Shown: positions 12,349-26,149 of the stretch, piece by piece
Layout of the letters: each line of letters opens with the position of its first letter
How positions within the stretch are numbered: the stretch's first letter is position 1
DNA from: Akebia trifoliata
Taxonomy: Eukaryota; Streptophyta; Magnoliopsida; Ranunculales; Lardizabalaceae
DNA length: 64,000 nt
Direction: 5' to 3'
Assembly (NCBI GenBank): GCA_017979445.1
Contig: CM030706.1
Coordinates: 19,454,967-19,518,966, forward strand
Made by a program: the position numbers and the translations under genes
Notes under the pieces: model-generated
What the model saw: only the letters and a program-made list of their open reading frames with translations
Databases searched by the model: none
Told to the model about the DNA's origin: nothing

Positions 12349-12353
12349 TTGTA

Positions 12354-13100
12354 GATCCTTGGGCTTCAAAACCTTTAGGGACGTTTGGACTCATCTACAT
12401 GGGTTTTGAAGTCGCCACCTAAAAGCACCTCAACACTTTTTTGATAAATAAAAAAATATAGAAACCTGGGCGATTTTTAAGGATAGGGAGTTGCCTTCTA
12501 TTTTAGGTCTACGAACAAAAAATAACTCCAATATGGAATCGGATCAGTCTACGAGAAAGAGAAAATGAGCAAGGGGTCGAGTTACAGATTTTGAAAAGTG
12601 CTGCACCGAACCCACCCGATCGAAGTGATCGGTTTCTACTACGATCTAAGACTATCCTATGATCAACAAGTAAAAAAATTAAGATCAATCTAATAGGCTA
12701 AGCCAACCTAGGGTTAAAGGTCTAAGGGCTTGAGCCCAATCATCATCATTTATGTTGAATTAGCCAACCACACCTTACGACTATGATTCTTCTAAAATTA
12801 AATTTCACCACACCAATTTCCCAAACCATGCATTAAGGAATCTTTAAAAAAAAAAAAACTCAATTTCCAATCAATGTTGCGAGACCCACGTGGAAAAATC
12901 CTATATTAGATCTCATATGAGCTCAATTAATTCCCCAATTGACCCAGTACCTTACCTTAAACCCCAAATCTCATCATAGGCAAGAAGAATCGTTGAATCG
13001 GTTCAATGAGTTGTTACAAAGACAACTCTAAACATTATCGAAATCATCATATTGATTAAAGAATTTTTGAAAAGATTGGATGATAAAAAAAAATGAGATT
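12354..13100 (-). mobile_element. Fragment of a Tat-type LTR (3' end, minus strand)
   Basis: The stretch from 12400 to about 12680 matches 25480-25680 in order: a near-identical tttaggtctaggaaccaaaa segment, then ataactcc, a gatcagt/ggtcagt region, caccgaaccc and cccgatcgaagtgatcgg. The same layout ends the LTR at 25407-37180. No opposite LTR end with tgtctaca was found, so it is a truncated remnant. Solo LTR copy 1 is inserted next to it. Confidence 0.55.
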
Positions 13101-15754
13101 TCTTAAAAATATATTATATTCGAAAATTGACTCCTCAAGTGCACATGGCAAGATTAATTAAATATTTAATAAGAATCCTCAAAGATAGGTTACCATAGTT
13201 AAACAAAATCAACCATTAATAAAGAATAACATTAAATCAGCTCACACTTACCGTATTTACCATCAAACCGATTAAGTACAATTGCAATATAATAAATTAT
13301 CAAAATTAACCAACTAAGTTATTGAGTTAGTCAATTGCTTGCCCTGCACAAAATCTACCAAATCAATTCGAACCTTACGTTAGGTTAAGGAATTTACCAA
13401 ATTAATTCTAACTTTACTAAATCGGTTCAAATCTCTATGACCACATGACTACCAAATCCGAAATCTTTTACGGGCATTCAATGAAAAAATCGAAAATTTG
13501 CACACATATGGTCTCACCCTATATTTTGTGACTTAGACCTTGATCTAAACTCTCAAATCCAAAGAGGTATTTTATCAATCATGAAAATCAGATTATATAT
13601 AAAGCCACGTGGATGATTACGTTGTGTAATAACAAAAATCAGATTTTAAAACATGGATCCATCAATCCATATAAAGAAAAAGTAGTGTGATTTCCTTGGA
13701 GACATGAATGCATCGATCATAAAACATCAAGAATTAATAAATAAATAAAAGGTTGATGTGTTCATGTCCTCTTGAACATGAGCATTCGATCACAATAAAT
13801 ATTCTTTGTATAATGAGTTTAAATTCAATAATCAGCATCTTCTATCATGACCTGCTACAAATATTTGATCAATGACATTAGTAAAGTAAAAAAACAAAAA
13901 AAACAAAAGCTAGACAAGATCCCACCTTTGTTGTCTAAGGTGGCTGTTGTGATTCCTTCAAAACAAAGAGTATTGAAGAGATTTTTGCGCGAGATTAGAG
14001 ATGTGGTGAAGCAAAAGTCAAGATTAGTAGAGATGTTTGAGAGGTGAGAGATCGGTTTCCTTTTTTCCTTTGTCTTCGGAGATGCTTCGCTAGTCCTCAT
14101 CATAGATTTCAGAATTTAAGTTCCTATCCCGCTCTTCTGTCCTTAATCCGATCCCTCAAAATCTAATTGTTGCTGCCCTGTATCCCCCAAATCGATGTGA
14201 TATTGGGTTGGCTCTCTTTCCTTTATTTTTTTCTTTCCAATCTAGCGTGGTGTGAGTTTCTACTTTATTGGGTGCATCATGAGGTAGGGTAAACGATTGA
14301 GACAATTTGATTGTAGATTAGCTTCGTGAAATGGAACTGTGGAGGAGATTTATCTTGTTTCTTAAAAAAAAATTCAATTATAAATTTAAGTTTCCTAAAC
14401 TATTTTTAATTCCAAGGTAGGTTATTAGGAGGATCTTCTTGACAAAATTATTATAGTATCTGGTTGGATTGTGTTAGAATGAAAAGATTCCAACGTATGC
14501 CAAAGGTTTTGGGGGATTTCCAATATAAAAGATTTACCCAGAAGAATTAACTATTGCATTCTTATTATAAAAAAACACTTTTTTTTATTATAGGAAATTC
14601 CCTTGGAGTTCTAACAACTGCAAGGGAGCCTTACTTTATGAACTTTGTTACCCACTAAACCTTTCTTTATCAAGTTTGTTAAATCTAGCAAACCTTGAAG
14701 TGAGAATCCACGTTATAAACTCAAAGTGAGGCCAATTTATTTCCTAACATACCTTGGAATGAGTTCTAAGCTCATCGATGTGTAGCATCCAAACAACATG
14801 ATTTGATGACATGTGAGTGACAAAGGACAAAATTCTATGAACTTTCTTTATATATATATAATAATTAAAAAGAACTAATTTTCACCTTTGAATTTAGAAT
14901 TAAAATTTGGGAAATTAATAGAATAATTTATCAAAAAGGTTCATTTTTTGAAATTAATTATCAAAATGGTACACTGTAGCAATTAATTTCGAAAACGGTA
15001 AATTTACCATTTTCGGAATTAAGTTTTTTTTACCAAAATAGTAAAAAGGTAAATTTGTGTACTGAAAATACATTTTTTGTTTTAAGTATGCATTTACAAT
15101 TATAACAATCACAATAACTCAAAATCCAACAAAATTTCAGCACTCACTCTCTTGATCGACGGTAAAAATAGGTAAAAATCTGAACTTTATTTTCTCTATC
15201 TCTCAAATCCATAAAATCTGAACTTGGATTTACTCGTCTTCTCCATCGACATAAAGATCTTGCTTGACAGAACTTTATCTTCTTCATCTCTCAAATCCGG
15301 GTAAATCTTTGGATTGACTCTCTTGTTCCACAGTAAAAAAAGAGGGAAACTCTTGGTTGACTGCACTTCGTCTTCTCTAACCCTTGGTATGAAACATTTT
15401 CGTCTCCTTTCATCATTTGAGAGAGGGAAACTCTTGTTCTATTGACTATTGATCTCCCCTCTTAGGTAATTTGATTTTTTTACATATTTAAACCTAAAAA
15501 TGTTTGACTACTAGTTCAACTTCATTATTTTTTATTTTAGGGTTATTTTTGTATACATTGTGATTGATTAATAGTTGAACTAAATTTTATTTTATTTAGG
15601 ATTAATTTTGCTCTTTTTACATATTTAAAACTTTTTTTTTATTGATAAATAGCTCAATTAAATTTCTTATTATGTTTTATTTTTTTTTATTTTAACCTAC
15701 ATTTTTACTTGTTGACGACTGAACTAAATCCCTTCACATTGGTACCTAGGATGG
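13101..15754. other. Spacer with no supported gene
   Basis: AT-rich DNA. Short ORFs around 13850-14100 lie opposite each other on the two strands and match no family I recognise. Around 14960-15060 there is a small palindromic area built on aaaatggta/taccatttt. Confidence 0.5.
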
Positions 15755-16325
15755 TTGTGTCAAAATGAGCATTTTGACATTGACTAAAATAGTTATGATC
15801 TATTGTCAAAAGGCTCCTTTTGACATTGAATAAAATAATTCTGGTCTAATGTCAAAATGTTCTTTCTGATATTGTATACAATACATTATGATCTAATGTT
15901 AGAAGGATCATTCTGACATTTTAGAAAATACATTCTAATATAATGTTAAAAATGATCCTTTTGATATTATATTCAAGTATCCATAGGACGAAATGTACAA
16001 AAAGAATCTTATTGAAATATGTTGATCTTTTTATTGTACTAGAAGTGTCTATATAAATCCTTTTGATATAAGTAATTTTTTTAATGAATGTCAAAAGGAT
16101 CCTTCTGACATAGTATTTATTCATTGTATTCAAGTATCCATATAAGATCAAATGTAAATTACAAATAGGGAATCCTCTTGATATAATTTGTTTTTTTATG
16201 AATTTAATGTTAGAGAGATCCTTTTAACATTGTCTATTTTTTTTTTGATCTCATATTAGAAGGATCCTTCCGACATTATATACAATACATTTTGATATAA
16301 TGTCAAAAGTATCATTCTGACATTA
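15755..16325. repeat. Left tandem array of palindromic tgtcaaaaggatccttttgaca-like units
   Basis: Roughly a dozen copies of a ~45-bp unit contain a near-perfect palindrome (for example tgtcaaaaggctccttttga) followed by cattgaataaaatagttctg. Copies vary in centre and spacing. The same unit forms an array in opposite orientation at 42388-42845. Together they flank the Ulp1/DUF1985 gene and may be subterminal or terminal inverted repeat arrays of its carrier transposon. Confidence 0.8.
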
Positions 16326-18026
16326 TATTTAAAACATATCATGAATTTATAATTTTTTTTAAAACATGAACAATGAATGAACATTACCTCAAAGCTATGT
16401 CTGTGATCAAGTTTACATTTTCTTCACATGTATATATAAATATGACACTAATTGTAGACATTACTAAGTACATGCAATAACTATGGTTTATCAAGATTTA
16501 AGGTTATATTATATTACTTATTAAATTAATTAATTATTTTTTATTGGTTTACGTTAGGTCAATCGTGTTGCAAATAGTCTTTCATCTACGTTGACGTGGT
16601 ATGTTATCCTCTTTTTATGATATTAAGTTTCATATTTTTTGTACATTTTGAAAAATAAGATGACATAACAATATATATATATTTTTAGGCACATATTATG
16701 TGTAACGCGGAAAGATTTGGCCAATTCTTCTCAAATTTAACATTTGAGCAGAAGACATGTTTAAATTCTACGAACTTTGCTCCACTACTATCTATGCCAC
16801 GCATCCCAATGTGTAGCAATTTGATTTTTCTCCTTATAGAGAAATTTAATCCTAAAAATGGTTATTTTTCATTTTAAATTAAAAATATTTCTATTTTAGA
16901 AAGTGAGGTTGGATTGATATTAATTTTGGGAGGTTTGTATAGTAGTGATGGAATCGATTCTCTCTCAAAGGAAGACGAGCTTTGCGTACAATTATTTTGG
17001 AATAAGTACTTTGACATACCAACAGAGATAACCTTAGACTGTACTTAATACAGTCTTAAAAAATAGAAATATTATTGAATTTAAAAGAATATTTTTATTA
17101 TACATAGTTATTATATTTTTTTTACTTCCTAAGGGCATATTGAAGATTTGCAAAGAACTTTTAAGTATGGTATGGTGCGATGAGATCTTCAATAGAATCC
17201 CATGGAGCAGATTAGTACACAACCATCTTTTTAAGTCTTTACGCATATGTGCGATGAAATTTAAGGAAACTGGTAAACATGTACATTTCGTTCGTTGTGC
17301 ATTGGTGCTTCAGGTAGTTAAAGAAAAATTTGAGTTATTAATTTAATCTTAGTTCGAAGTACTAGTTTTATAAATATTGATGTTTATTTAAGCACTCGTC
17401 ATGTATTCTTATGCACTTGTACGTATGGGCATTTGAAGATATCCCGGTAATAGTCCCCCGTATATTTCCTAATCATTTTCCAAGGTACCTGAAGTACCCT
17501 TATTATTTTAATAAGGAACGACAATTTTACATCGATAACTTTGTCAATTTCCCAGTATAAATTATTGAATTACGATTTCAATCATATATATATATATATA
17601 TACCTCCATCTAATACAAATTTTTTATATGTATGTATCATTTTTAACAGATTATCAATAAGTTGAAATTTATCGATTCTAAACTTTGTGAGGCTGTTCTT
17701 ACTTCATTTTGTAAGGGTTATAAGAGGAAAGAGGAAAATGGTTTTCAGCCTAAAAAAAAAAACTCAGAGGAGGTTGATAAGTTGAAGAAGAAAATGACGG
17801 TGATGGAACAAAAATTGAAAGAGAATACCAAATGTTTGAAGTCATATAATGAATTTGGCTCTAAGGTATTGTCTCTCTACCATATGTGATAAATCCACAT
17901 AATAGGTTACATCCATTTAGAAATTATTATGAATGATTATTTTAATATCAAACAGTACAACGTTAAATTCTATAAAATCAAAGACTTTGCACCTTCGAAA
18001 ACCAAGTCATCTCCCCATACCAACAC

Positions 18027-21000
18027 TGTGGCGCCCCGCCGAACACTAACACAAATCCCCATGTCAGATTTCAAGGTACGAGGTGGCACCTCAAAATTTC
18101 GGCATGGTCTCCTATGTTTATGTTAGCATTCCAAGGCGATTCAACCTGCACCTGATAAACGACATACAATCCTGCATATAACAAATAAAATATAATACTA
18201 GCGGAAGCCTATATACGTCTAATAATGTTCGATAGATCAGAGTGCGGAAGAAGAAAAATTATATATAGGATTATACAAAATTCCTCACTCTAACAAAATT
18301 CCTAACACTCAAGACAGAATCCATAAGACTACTTGGAGAAACTGACACCACTAGGGGGTATAGTCCTAGTACTTACCAGGTGACGGACTCTAGTTGTCTA
18401 TCTGACCAACTAGATGATCCTCATTCGTTTTCTACATTTGTTTCGCCCAACTTCAGATCTGAAACTAAAAATAGAGAAGAAAAGGGTGAGTAACAATGGT
18501 TACCCAGTAGGGAAACAAACAATTTCTCCCAATAACTCCTCCTAACATGAACAAATAAGCATACTGAATCATTTTAAAATAATCAAAGTTTTACAGAAGA
18601 AATTACGATTAACTGGTACATATAGCCAGGGATGAGCAACTAAACGTTTTAAAATTCACATTACATCAATCAGCATTACTCACTATAACATTTTCTTTTT
18701 ATACAAATCTAATTGATCAAATGGAACATTAAACGTGCATTTCATTTTATATATCAAAATAAGCAACAGATACATAATACACAATGGTGGAGTATTGCAA
18801 TTAGAGAGTTGGGATTCACGACTGGATCGCTCCCAGTCGGGACATGATGTTATAATTCTTCTCTGATTTTTAGTTCCTGATTTTGTGGCCGGTCGCTGCA
18901 CTTACCACGTTTGGTTGACCATTTATCCGGCTCAGGCTGGCCGTTTGACGTGACCGTAAGCAATGGGTCATTTTTCGATGTGTCAGAACGTTCGACTACT
19001 ATAGATTGTTAGTGATCACTGACCAATCATCTTCGTCTATGCCTATCAGGCATGCATATGATTCCCAAATATACAAACCATTCGTATACGACCACCTTTA
19101 CATTACAAGTTCACTAGTAAAGATAGAGAGGAATATCTCGGATTCCAGTTGTGGCTTTACTCTCATACGCGTCCCATACCACATATGAGTTTGGTGGTCC
19201 CTACCGTACATCCCAGGATAGTACATCACTCCGGATGATATGACGCACTATCCCTTCAGGCATTAACAAACTCTTTAACAGCTCACAAAATAGCTACATA
19301 TATATATTATTTTCATTTGAAAACAAAAGAGAAATTAACAATACAAGGTTTAGAATAGATATCCAGTTTCCTACCATGCAAGTGTGGCCACCCGGCTTAA
19401 AATAAATAACATAACGGAAACGTAAACAGCGCCTCGCGCTAACAGAAATGAAATAAACATGCAACTAATAATATTATCCCTGGATATCTGTTCACCAACC
19501 TACACACAACACAACAACGTAAAATGCAGACATCACCCCTCAGGTGTGATTCTGACATTTTACCGTTTCATACCCTTTTTCTTTTTTTTTTTTCGATTTT
19601 TACAATTTTCAATATCTTCAATAAAACATCAATTTTCTGATATTCATCAACTCAATATGAGTTCATTGAATATTAAATCACATTTTCCAACTAAAGAATT
19701 TATTTTTATCAATAATATGGAAAAAGAATACAAATTTTATATAAAAACGGGGTCTGAGCAGTGCACAAGACCCAATTGATGGAAATAACCCGTTAAAATA
19801 TCCTACCCACGTATAATTTGTTCAAAAATACAATGAAACATATCAAACATGCAATTTCTGGCGTGAATTTTGAAATAAACAAAGAATTCTATATTTTTGA
19901 AATACATCAAAATTTTTCGATAAAATCCTAAATGCAATTTTCACAATCTACGATTACTAATAGAAATTGAGAGTTCCTTACAATGTCTAGGCGAAAGGAT
20001 CAAAACGTGTGCACGGAAATCGAGGAGATCGGCACGGAAATCGAGACGGACCAAATTTCGAAGCGGCTGATTTTCGAAATCGACCCGGTGGTTTCAAAGA
20101 TCTCGATGTGCTCGTCTCTTCTCCCTTCTACGGCGAAAGACGATTTAACCCCGAAATCGATGAAAATCGAGGTCGAAGTTACGAAATCTCTGTATAAAAA
20201 TACGGCTGATTTTTTACTATACGAGGTGAAAAAGATGAGAAAACGAAAGAAATTTGGGTGGGGTATGTAGAGAATGAGGCTGTGGACGTTTCTCCCTTCT
20301 ACGTCGAAAGACGGTTTGACCCCGAAACAGACGAAATCCGAGGTCAAAGTTTTGAAATTTTCGTATCCAAATACGGCTGATTTTTTACGATATCGGTTGA
20401 AATAGAAAGTGAAATGAAGAAAGGTTGGGTGGGTTTTGTAGATATCGAAGCTGCGGACATTTCTCTCTTCTACATCGGTCGTCGACGGCGAGCCGTTTGC
20501 ACGAGATCTGAGATGGAAGTTTGTAGAAAAAATAATATTTTTTTCGTTTCGTATGTCTCGGCTATATGACGAGTTGGGGAAGATGATATATTAAAAAAAA
20601 ATTAAAATATTATTTAAATGAAATTTGGGATGAATTTGGTATTTCGCTTATTGTTTTAATCGATGATAACTTGATCATCCGAACTCCGAAACTGACAAAT
20701 GAATACTCTATTTCGCCTAATTTTTCATTCCGGGTCTAATGGTATAGTCAATTTCTACAAATTATGTCTCCATCAAAAATTTACATTTTTGCCCTGAGGT
20801 GACCCCTAAACTTGATGTCGTTTTCGTTTTTGACGATAATTCGACTTCCTGATCTCCAAAAATGACAAATAAATAGTCCATGTTTAATAATTTTTTGTTA
20901 TGAACTCAATGGTATGATCGAATTTTAAAAATTATTGCTCTAACAAAAAGTCACTATTTTAGCCTGGTCCGACCCGGTAATCGAGGATTTTGCAACTTTT

Positions 21001-21202
21001 ATATTTGGACTCGCATTAGAACGTGCTTACAGGCTAAACTATGTTTTTCGATCATTTTGAATCTAATGGTGAGGTCATATTCCATTAAAAATGATCAGAA
21101 ACATTCTAAAATTTTACCCCTATGTCCCACTTTCAAGATTTTATTAAAATTTCACTATTTATTTTTTCCTCGAGATACGAATTAAAAATTTGGGATGTTA
21201 CA
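18027..21202 (-). mobile_element. Solo LTR, family S copy 2, inserted in the Ulp1-like gene
   Basis: This is the reverse complement of the family at 9149-12348. On the plus strand it begins tgtggcgccccgccgaaca and ends ttgggatgttaca. The 5-bp duplication aacac is perfect (18022-18026 and 21203-21207). It lies within what looks like an exon (APSKTKSSPHTNT before it, SSTDPSDMPRDRPL-like sequence after), so it breaks the protein. No internal retroelement sequence remains. Confidence 0.92.
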
Positions 21203-22200
21203 AACACCTTCGTCGATCCTTCAGATATGCCTAGGGATAGACCCTTACCAAGGGCTCAGACGGTTCTTTAGGTATATCGGAGTCATCGCCTTTGACAATG
21301 GTCTCTACTGTTCCTCTTGGTATACACAAAGCATCTCCCTCTACGAATGCTTCCACAAATGAGTATCCACTTAACGAAGAAGAAATTGGAATTGATGCTG
21401 AAAAGACGTCTGAAACAATGTCAATAAACCGGTCACCTAAAGCATCATTCTATTCTTCCATGAAGTACAAGATACCTTGCATGAACAATATTTAAAAAAT
21501 ATTTCATGTGAGTTGGTTTTTATGATCATGTCCTATTTCTTCTTATTCAGCTGTCTACTAAGGTTGATAACGGACGTAGTTCGCATAATATTTTCAAATC
21601 TAAATAATGAAAAAAAATCCAAAATTCAAAATTAATGTTGATAAGGTATGTATATACTTAATATTTAAAATTTTAATGCAGAAAAAATAACTCACATCCT
21701 ACTTCATGTGTTGTCTAATTTTTAGACTTATATATTTTTGGTTAGGAAATTGTTATCTATGTAATAAATGTCTCTTCAATAATACCCCTCTGAAGACAAC
21801 GACATTCTAGCTAGGGGGAAATAATTTGATTTTGATCAAAAGGTATGTGGTCGTTTGTCTTATAATATCCCTTTTTGGGATTTATCAGGTATATTTATTA
21901 TGTTGTAAGATTTTCAATCAATTTCTTTGATTTTAAATGTGTATCTATGTGTATTAACAGTTTCTTATTGCATGTCGTCGAAATTGTTAAGATGAAATAA
22001 AAATTTTAATCATTGTATCAATTGGTTTCTTTAGTGAATAAGGTGTATAAATTTTAAAAAATATATTATTTGAAATGTTATGTCATGGTCAATTTTAATG
22101 CAATCAGTTGGCTACTCATACGCAATTGTTAATTTCATATTTTAAAGGTGTGAAGTACTATACGAGTATGAGTAATTTATGCAATGTTATCATTTCTTAT
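21203..22200. other. Exon continuation and introns of the Ulp1-like gene
   Basis: About 21208-21495 reads openly on the plus strand after the target duplication, with Ser/Thr- and acid-rich residues ending near MKYKIPCMNNI. The rest to 22200 is AT-rich and looks like intron. A short exon about 22203-22302 reads KDGYSMNPGKPKRD and leads to the protease exons. Confidence 0.5.
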
Positions 22201-25200
22201 AGAAGGATGGGTATTCCATGAATCCTGGGAAGCCTAAGAGGGATGTCAAATCTTCAGTATATTTGAAACCACCCTATGCACCCTTAGATACACGAAAAAG
22301 AAGATACTCGATGGATATGTCTAACTTTGTTGCCACACATAGATAATTGATGGATATTGCAAGTTTCTTAAAAGGAGGAAGTTGCAATATCCAAATTATT
22401 TTCTCAAATGTCATTTCTTTAGTCCAATATATATTGTACGTCCAATTGACATAGACACATCCTCTACATATCTTTAAGTTAGATATATATATATCTTTAT
22501 AATGCATTTTGTATTAATCAGTGTAGGTATTACTTAAGGAAGCTCAACAAGATTACTCTGTTTGGTCAGTGGATAAGGTCTTGTTGAACAATTTTGAGAG
22601 TGTGTCGGGCGAAAAATTCAAACTAAATAAAAATCTCAAAGTGTTTACCAAACCAGACTATCTTAAACATCATATAACATCTTGTGATAAGGTTTGTTGT
22701 TTTCTTGTCTCGTACTTCCATATATTTATTTTATTGTTAAATTACCTCATATTCTCATATTGTTATTAATCGCTAGGTATTTTTTCCCATTCACACAAAC
22801 GTTCATTGGGCTATTGCAATATTGGACATAAAAAATAAGAAATTAGAATTTTTGGATTCCCTCTCTAAGGACTATATGTCAGTCTATAAAGTTGAAATTA
22901 AAGCATTGGTATGTATTGACAAGTTATTTAATAATTATTACTATAATTTAGTAAGGATTTCCACAAGTACTTATCACATTATAATTTGTTAATACGCAGA
23001 AAGAATTCTTTTCGATATTACTCAAACAGATGGGATCAATAAAGATTGACATTCCACATTGGCCTTGTTACGATTGTAAGAACATTCCCAAACAAACCAA
23101 TGCATGGGATTGTAGAATGTTTATTTTGAAATATATTGATTATGCAAGCCATGGGTTGGAATTTAATTTCAATCAAGTACTACTATATCCCATTTATCTA
23201 TTTTTAACTTAATTTGAAAACATTCAATTAGTAAAATTGATGATTGTTTTACACACCACTATTTGTAGGAAGATATGTCCTACTTCAAGTTGCGGACTAT
23301 TCTTGAGGTGGTTATACAAATAGCATTACCTTAAAAGTTGTTTGTTCTTATTTTTGTTCATTACATCGTTATCGACAATGTAATCGTGCATGAATTTGAA
23401 GATTTGGAAGCCATAACTAATTGGGTGGTTAGTCCGTCAATGTTGGAAAATGTAAAGTTATAATCTTCACGTTTAAGGTATAAATCATAATCTCCATTTA
23501 TTAACCCTATTAAAATTATAGATTCTACATGTAAAATCCCAAATTTTCAATTCGTATCTTGAGAAAAAACTAAAATAGTGAAATTTTAAGAAAATCTTGA
23601 AAGTGGGACTTAGGGGTAAAACTTTAGGATGTTTCTGATCATTTTTAATGGAATCTAACCTCACCATTGGATTCAAAATGATCAAAAAACATATTTTAAC
23701 CTATAAGCACGCTCAAGTGCGAGTCCGAATAGAAAAGTTGCAAAATCCTCGATTATCGGGTCGGACCAGGCTAAAATAGTAACTTTTTGCTATAACAAGA
23801 ATTTTTAAGATTTGATTATACCATTGGATTCGTAACGAAAAATTATTGAATATGGACTATTTATTTGTCATTTTTGGAGACCAAAAAGTCGAATTATCGT
23901 CAAAAACGAAAATGACATCAAGTTTAGGGGTCACCTCAGGCCAAAAATGTAAACTTTTGATAAAGATATAATTTTTAGAAATTGACCATACGATTAGATC
24001 CGGAATGAAAAATTAGGTAAAATAGAGTATTCATTTGTCAGTTTTGGAGTCCGGACGATCAAGTTATCGTCGATCGAAACAATAGACGAAATACCGATTT
24101 CGTCCCAAATTTTATATAAATAAAATTTTTTAATTTTTTTTTTCTCTCATCTTCCCCAACTCGTCCAAACAGTCATGACATATATAAACGAAAAATTCAT
24201 TTTTTCTTCGATCTTCCACCTCAGATCTCTCGTAAACGGTTTGCTGTCGACGACCGACACAGAAGGGAGAAACGTCTGTAGCCTCATTCTCTACATAATC
24301 CACCCAAATTCCTTCCTTTTTCTCGTCTTTTTCATCCGATATCGTCAAAAATCAGCTGTACGTATATACGGGGATTTCGAAACTTCGACTTCGGATTTCA
24401 TCTTTTTCGGGGTCAAACCGTCCTCCGCCGCAGAAGGGAGAAAGGACGACCACATCGAGATCTTCAAAACCAATGGGCCGATTTCGAAAATTAGCCGCTT
24501 TGAAGTTTGGTCCGTCTTGATTTCTACGCCAATCACCTCGATTTTCACGCACATGCTTAGATCCTTTCGCCTAGAGATTGTAAGAAACTTTCAATTTCTA
24601 TTAGTAATCGTAGATTATGAAAATTACATTTAGGATTTTATCGAAATTTTTTTGATGTATTTCCAAAATATAGAATTCTTTTGTTATTTAAAAATTTACG
24701 CTAGAAATTGCATGTTTGATATGTTTAATTATATTTTTTAACAAATTATACGTGGGTAAGATATTTTAACGGGTTATTTTCATAAATTGGGTCTTGTGCA
24801 CTGCTCGGACCCCGTTTTGATATGAAATTTATATTCTTTTTCAATATTATTGATAAAAATAAATTTTATAATTGAAAAATGTGATTTAATATTCAATGAA
24901 CTCATATTGAGTTGATGAATATCAGAAAATAGATATTTTATTGAAGAGATTGAAAATTGTAAAAATTGAAAAAAGGAAAAAATGGTATTAAACAGTAAAA
25001 TGTCAGAGTCACACCCGAGGGGTGATGTCTACATTTTACGTTGTTGTGTTGTGTGTAGGTTGGTGAACAGATATCTAGGGATAATATTGCTGGTTGCATG
25101 TTTATTTAAATTTCTGTTAGCGCGAGGCGCTGTTTACTTTTTCGTTTTATTATTTATTTTAGGCCGGGTGACCACACTTGCATGGTAGGAAACTGGATAT

Positions 25201-26149
25201 TCATTCTCAACCTTGTATTGTTAATTTCTCTTTTGTTTTCAAATGAAAATAATATATTTATATATATATATATATATATAGCTATTTTGTGAGCTGTTAA
25301 AGAGTTTGTGAATGCTTGAAGGGATAGTGCATCATATCATCCGGAGTGGTGTACTATCATGGGATGTACGGTAGGGACCACCAAGCTCATACGTGGTATG
25401 GGACGCTGAAATCGCCTCGACCCCTTTTCCACTAAGTGGTGAATAGGGGTCCGATGGGTAAATTGGGGACTTTTAGGGAATAAGGAGTCGCCATCTAGTT
25501 TAGGTCTAGGAACCAAAAATAACTCCAAAATAAATCAGGTCAGTCCACGGATCAGAGAAATGGGTAAAGGGTCAGATTACAGGTTTCGGAATGTGTTAGG
25601 CACCGAACCCGCCCGATCGAGATGATCGGTCTCTACTATGATTCAAATTGTCCTACGGTCAACGTGTAGAGACAAAAGTCAAGATTATGGTCCAATCACC
25701 GTCACCATCATCATCAAATTATATCGATTGTGCTAAACGAATCCCCAGGCCAATCTTCTCCAAATATCATATGATTCTCGAATTTCGTACAAAAGTGAAA
25801 ATATTTGAAAAAGCCTAAATTCTAGATCATACTTCAAGGCTCACGTGGCAAGATATTCCTATTACAAATCCAAATGTACCAATATTTTCTGAATGGACTA
25901 AAATAAGAATTTATAAAAATTTTTTAAATTAGAAAATCGTGAACATGTAACTCATAGAATATCTAAATTAAAATTTTGAAATTTCCTAAATTGGGAATTT
26001 ATGAAAATATGAAGATTTCCCAAATTAGAAATAAACTTTCCAAAATAGGAATTTCCAAATATGATGAGTTCCCAACTAAAAATTTATAAAAAGATTTTCC
26101 AAGTTAAAGAATTGTTAATATTGGATTTCCCAAATTAACAAGCTATGAT

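Larger units (their letters stand above)
16689..23334 (+). pseudogene. DUF1985/Ulp1-like cysteine protease gene of a plant transposon, split by a solo LTR
   Basis: Exons with plausible splice sites can be chained on the plus strand. 16689-16860 and about 16900-17030 look like the DUF1985 N-terminal part (AERFGQFFSNLTFEQKTC). About 17131-17313 and 17391-17552 follow (the latter with LYVWAFEDIPVIVPRIF). 17665-17865 is lysine-rich and probably coiled-coil. An exon from about 17990 is cut by the solo LTR at 18027 and resumes after 21207. The C48 protease domain lies at 22527-22691, 22777-22908, 23000-23176 and 23269-23334. His is in NVHWAI, Asp in EFLDSL and Cys in QTNAWDCRMF; the usual Gly after Cys is Arg here. 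Plant Mutator-like elements often carry such genes. A cellular origin cannot be excluded. Confidence 0.8.

Noticed and set aside
17034..17246. Minus-strand 70-residue ORF opposite the DUF1985 exon
   Set aside because: The plus strand has a better case: splice sites and DUF1985-like residues.
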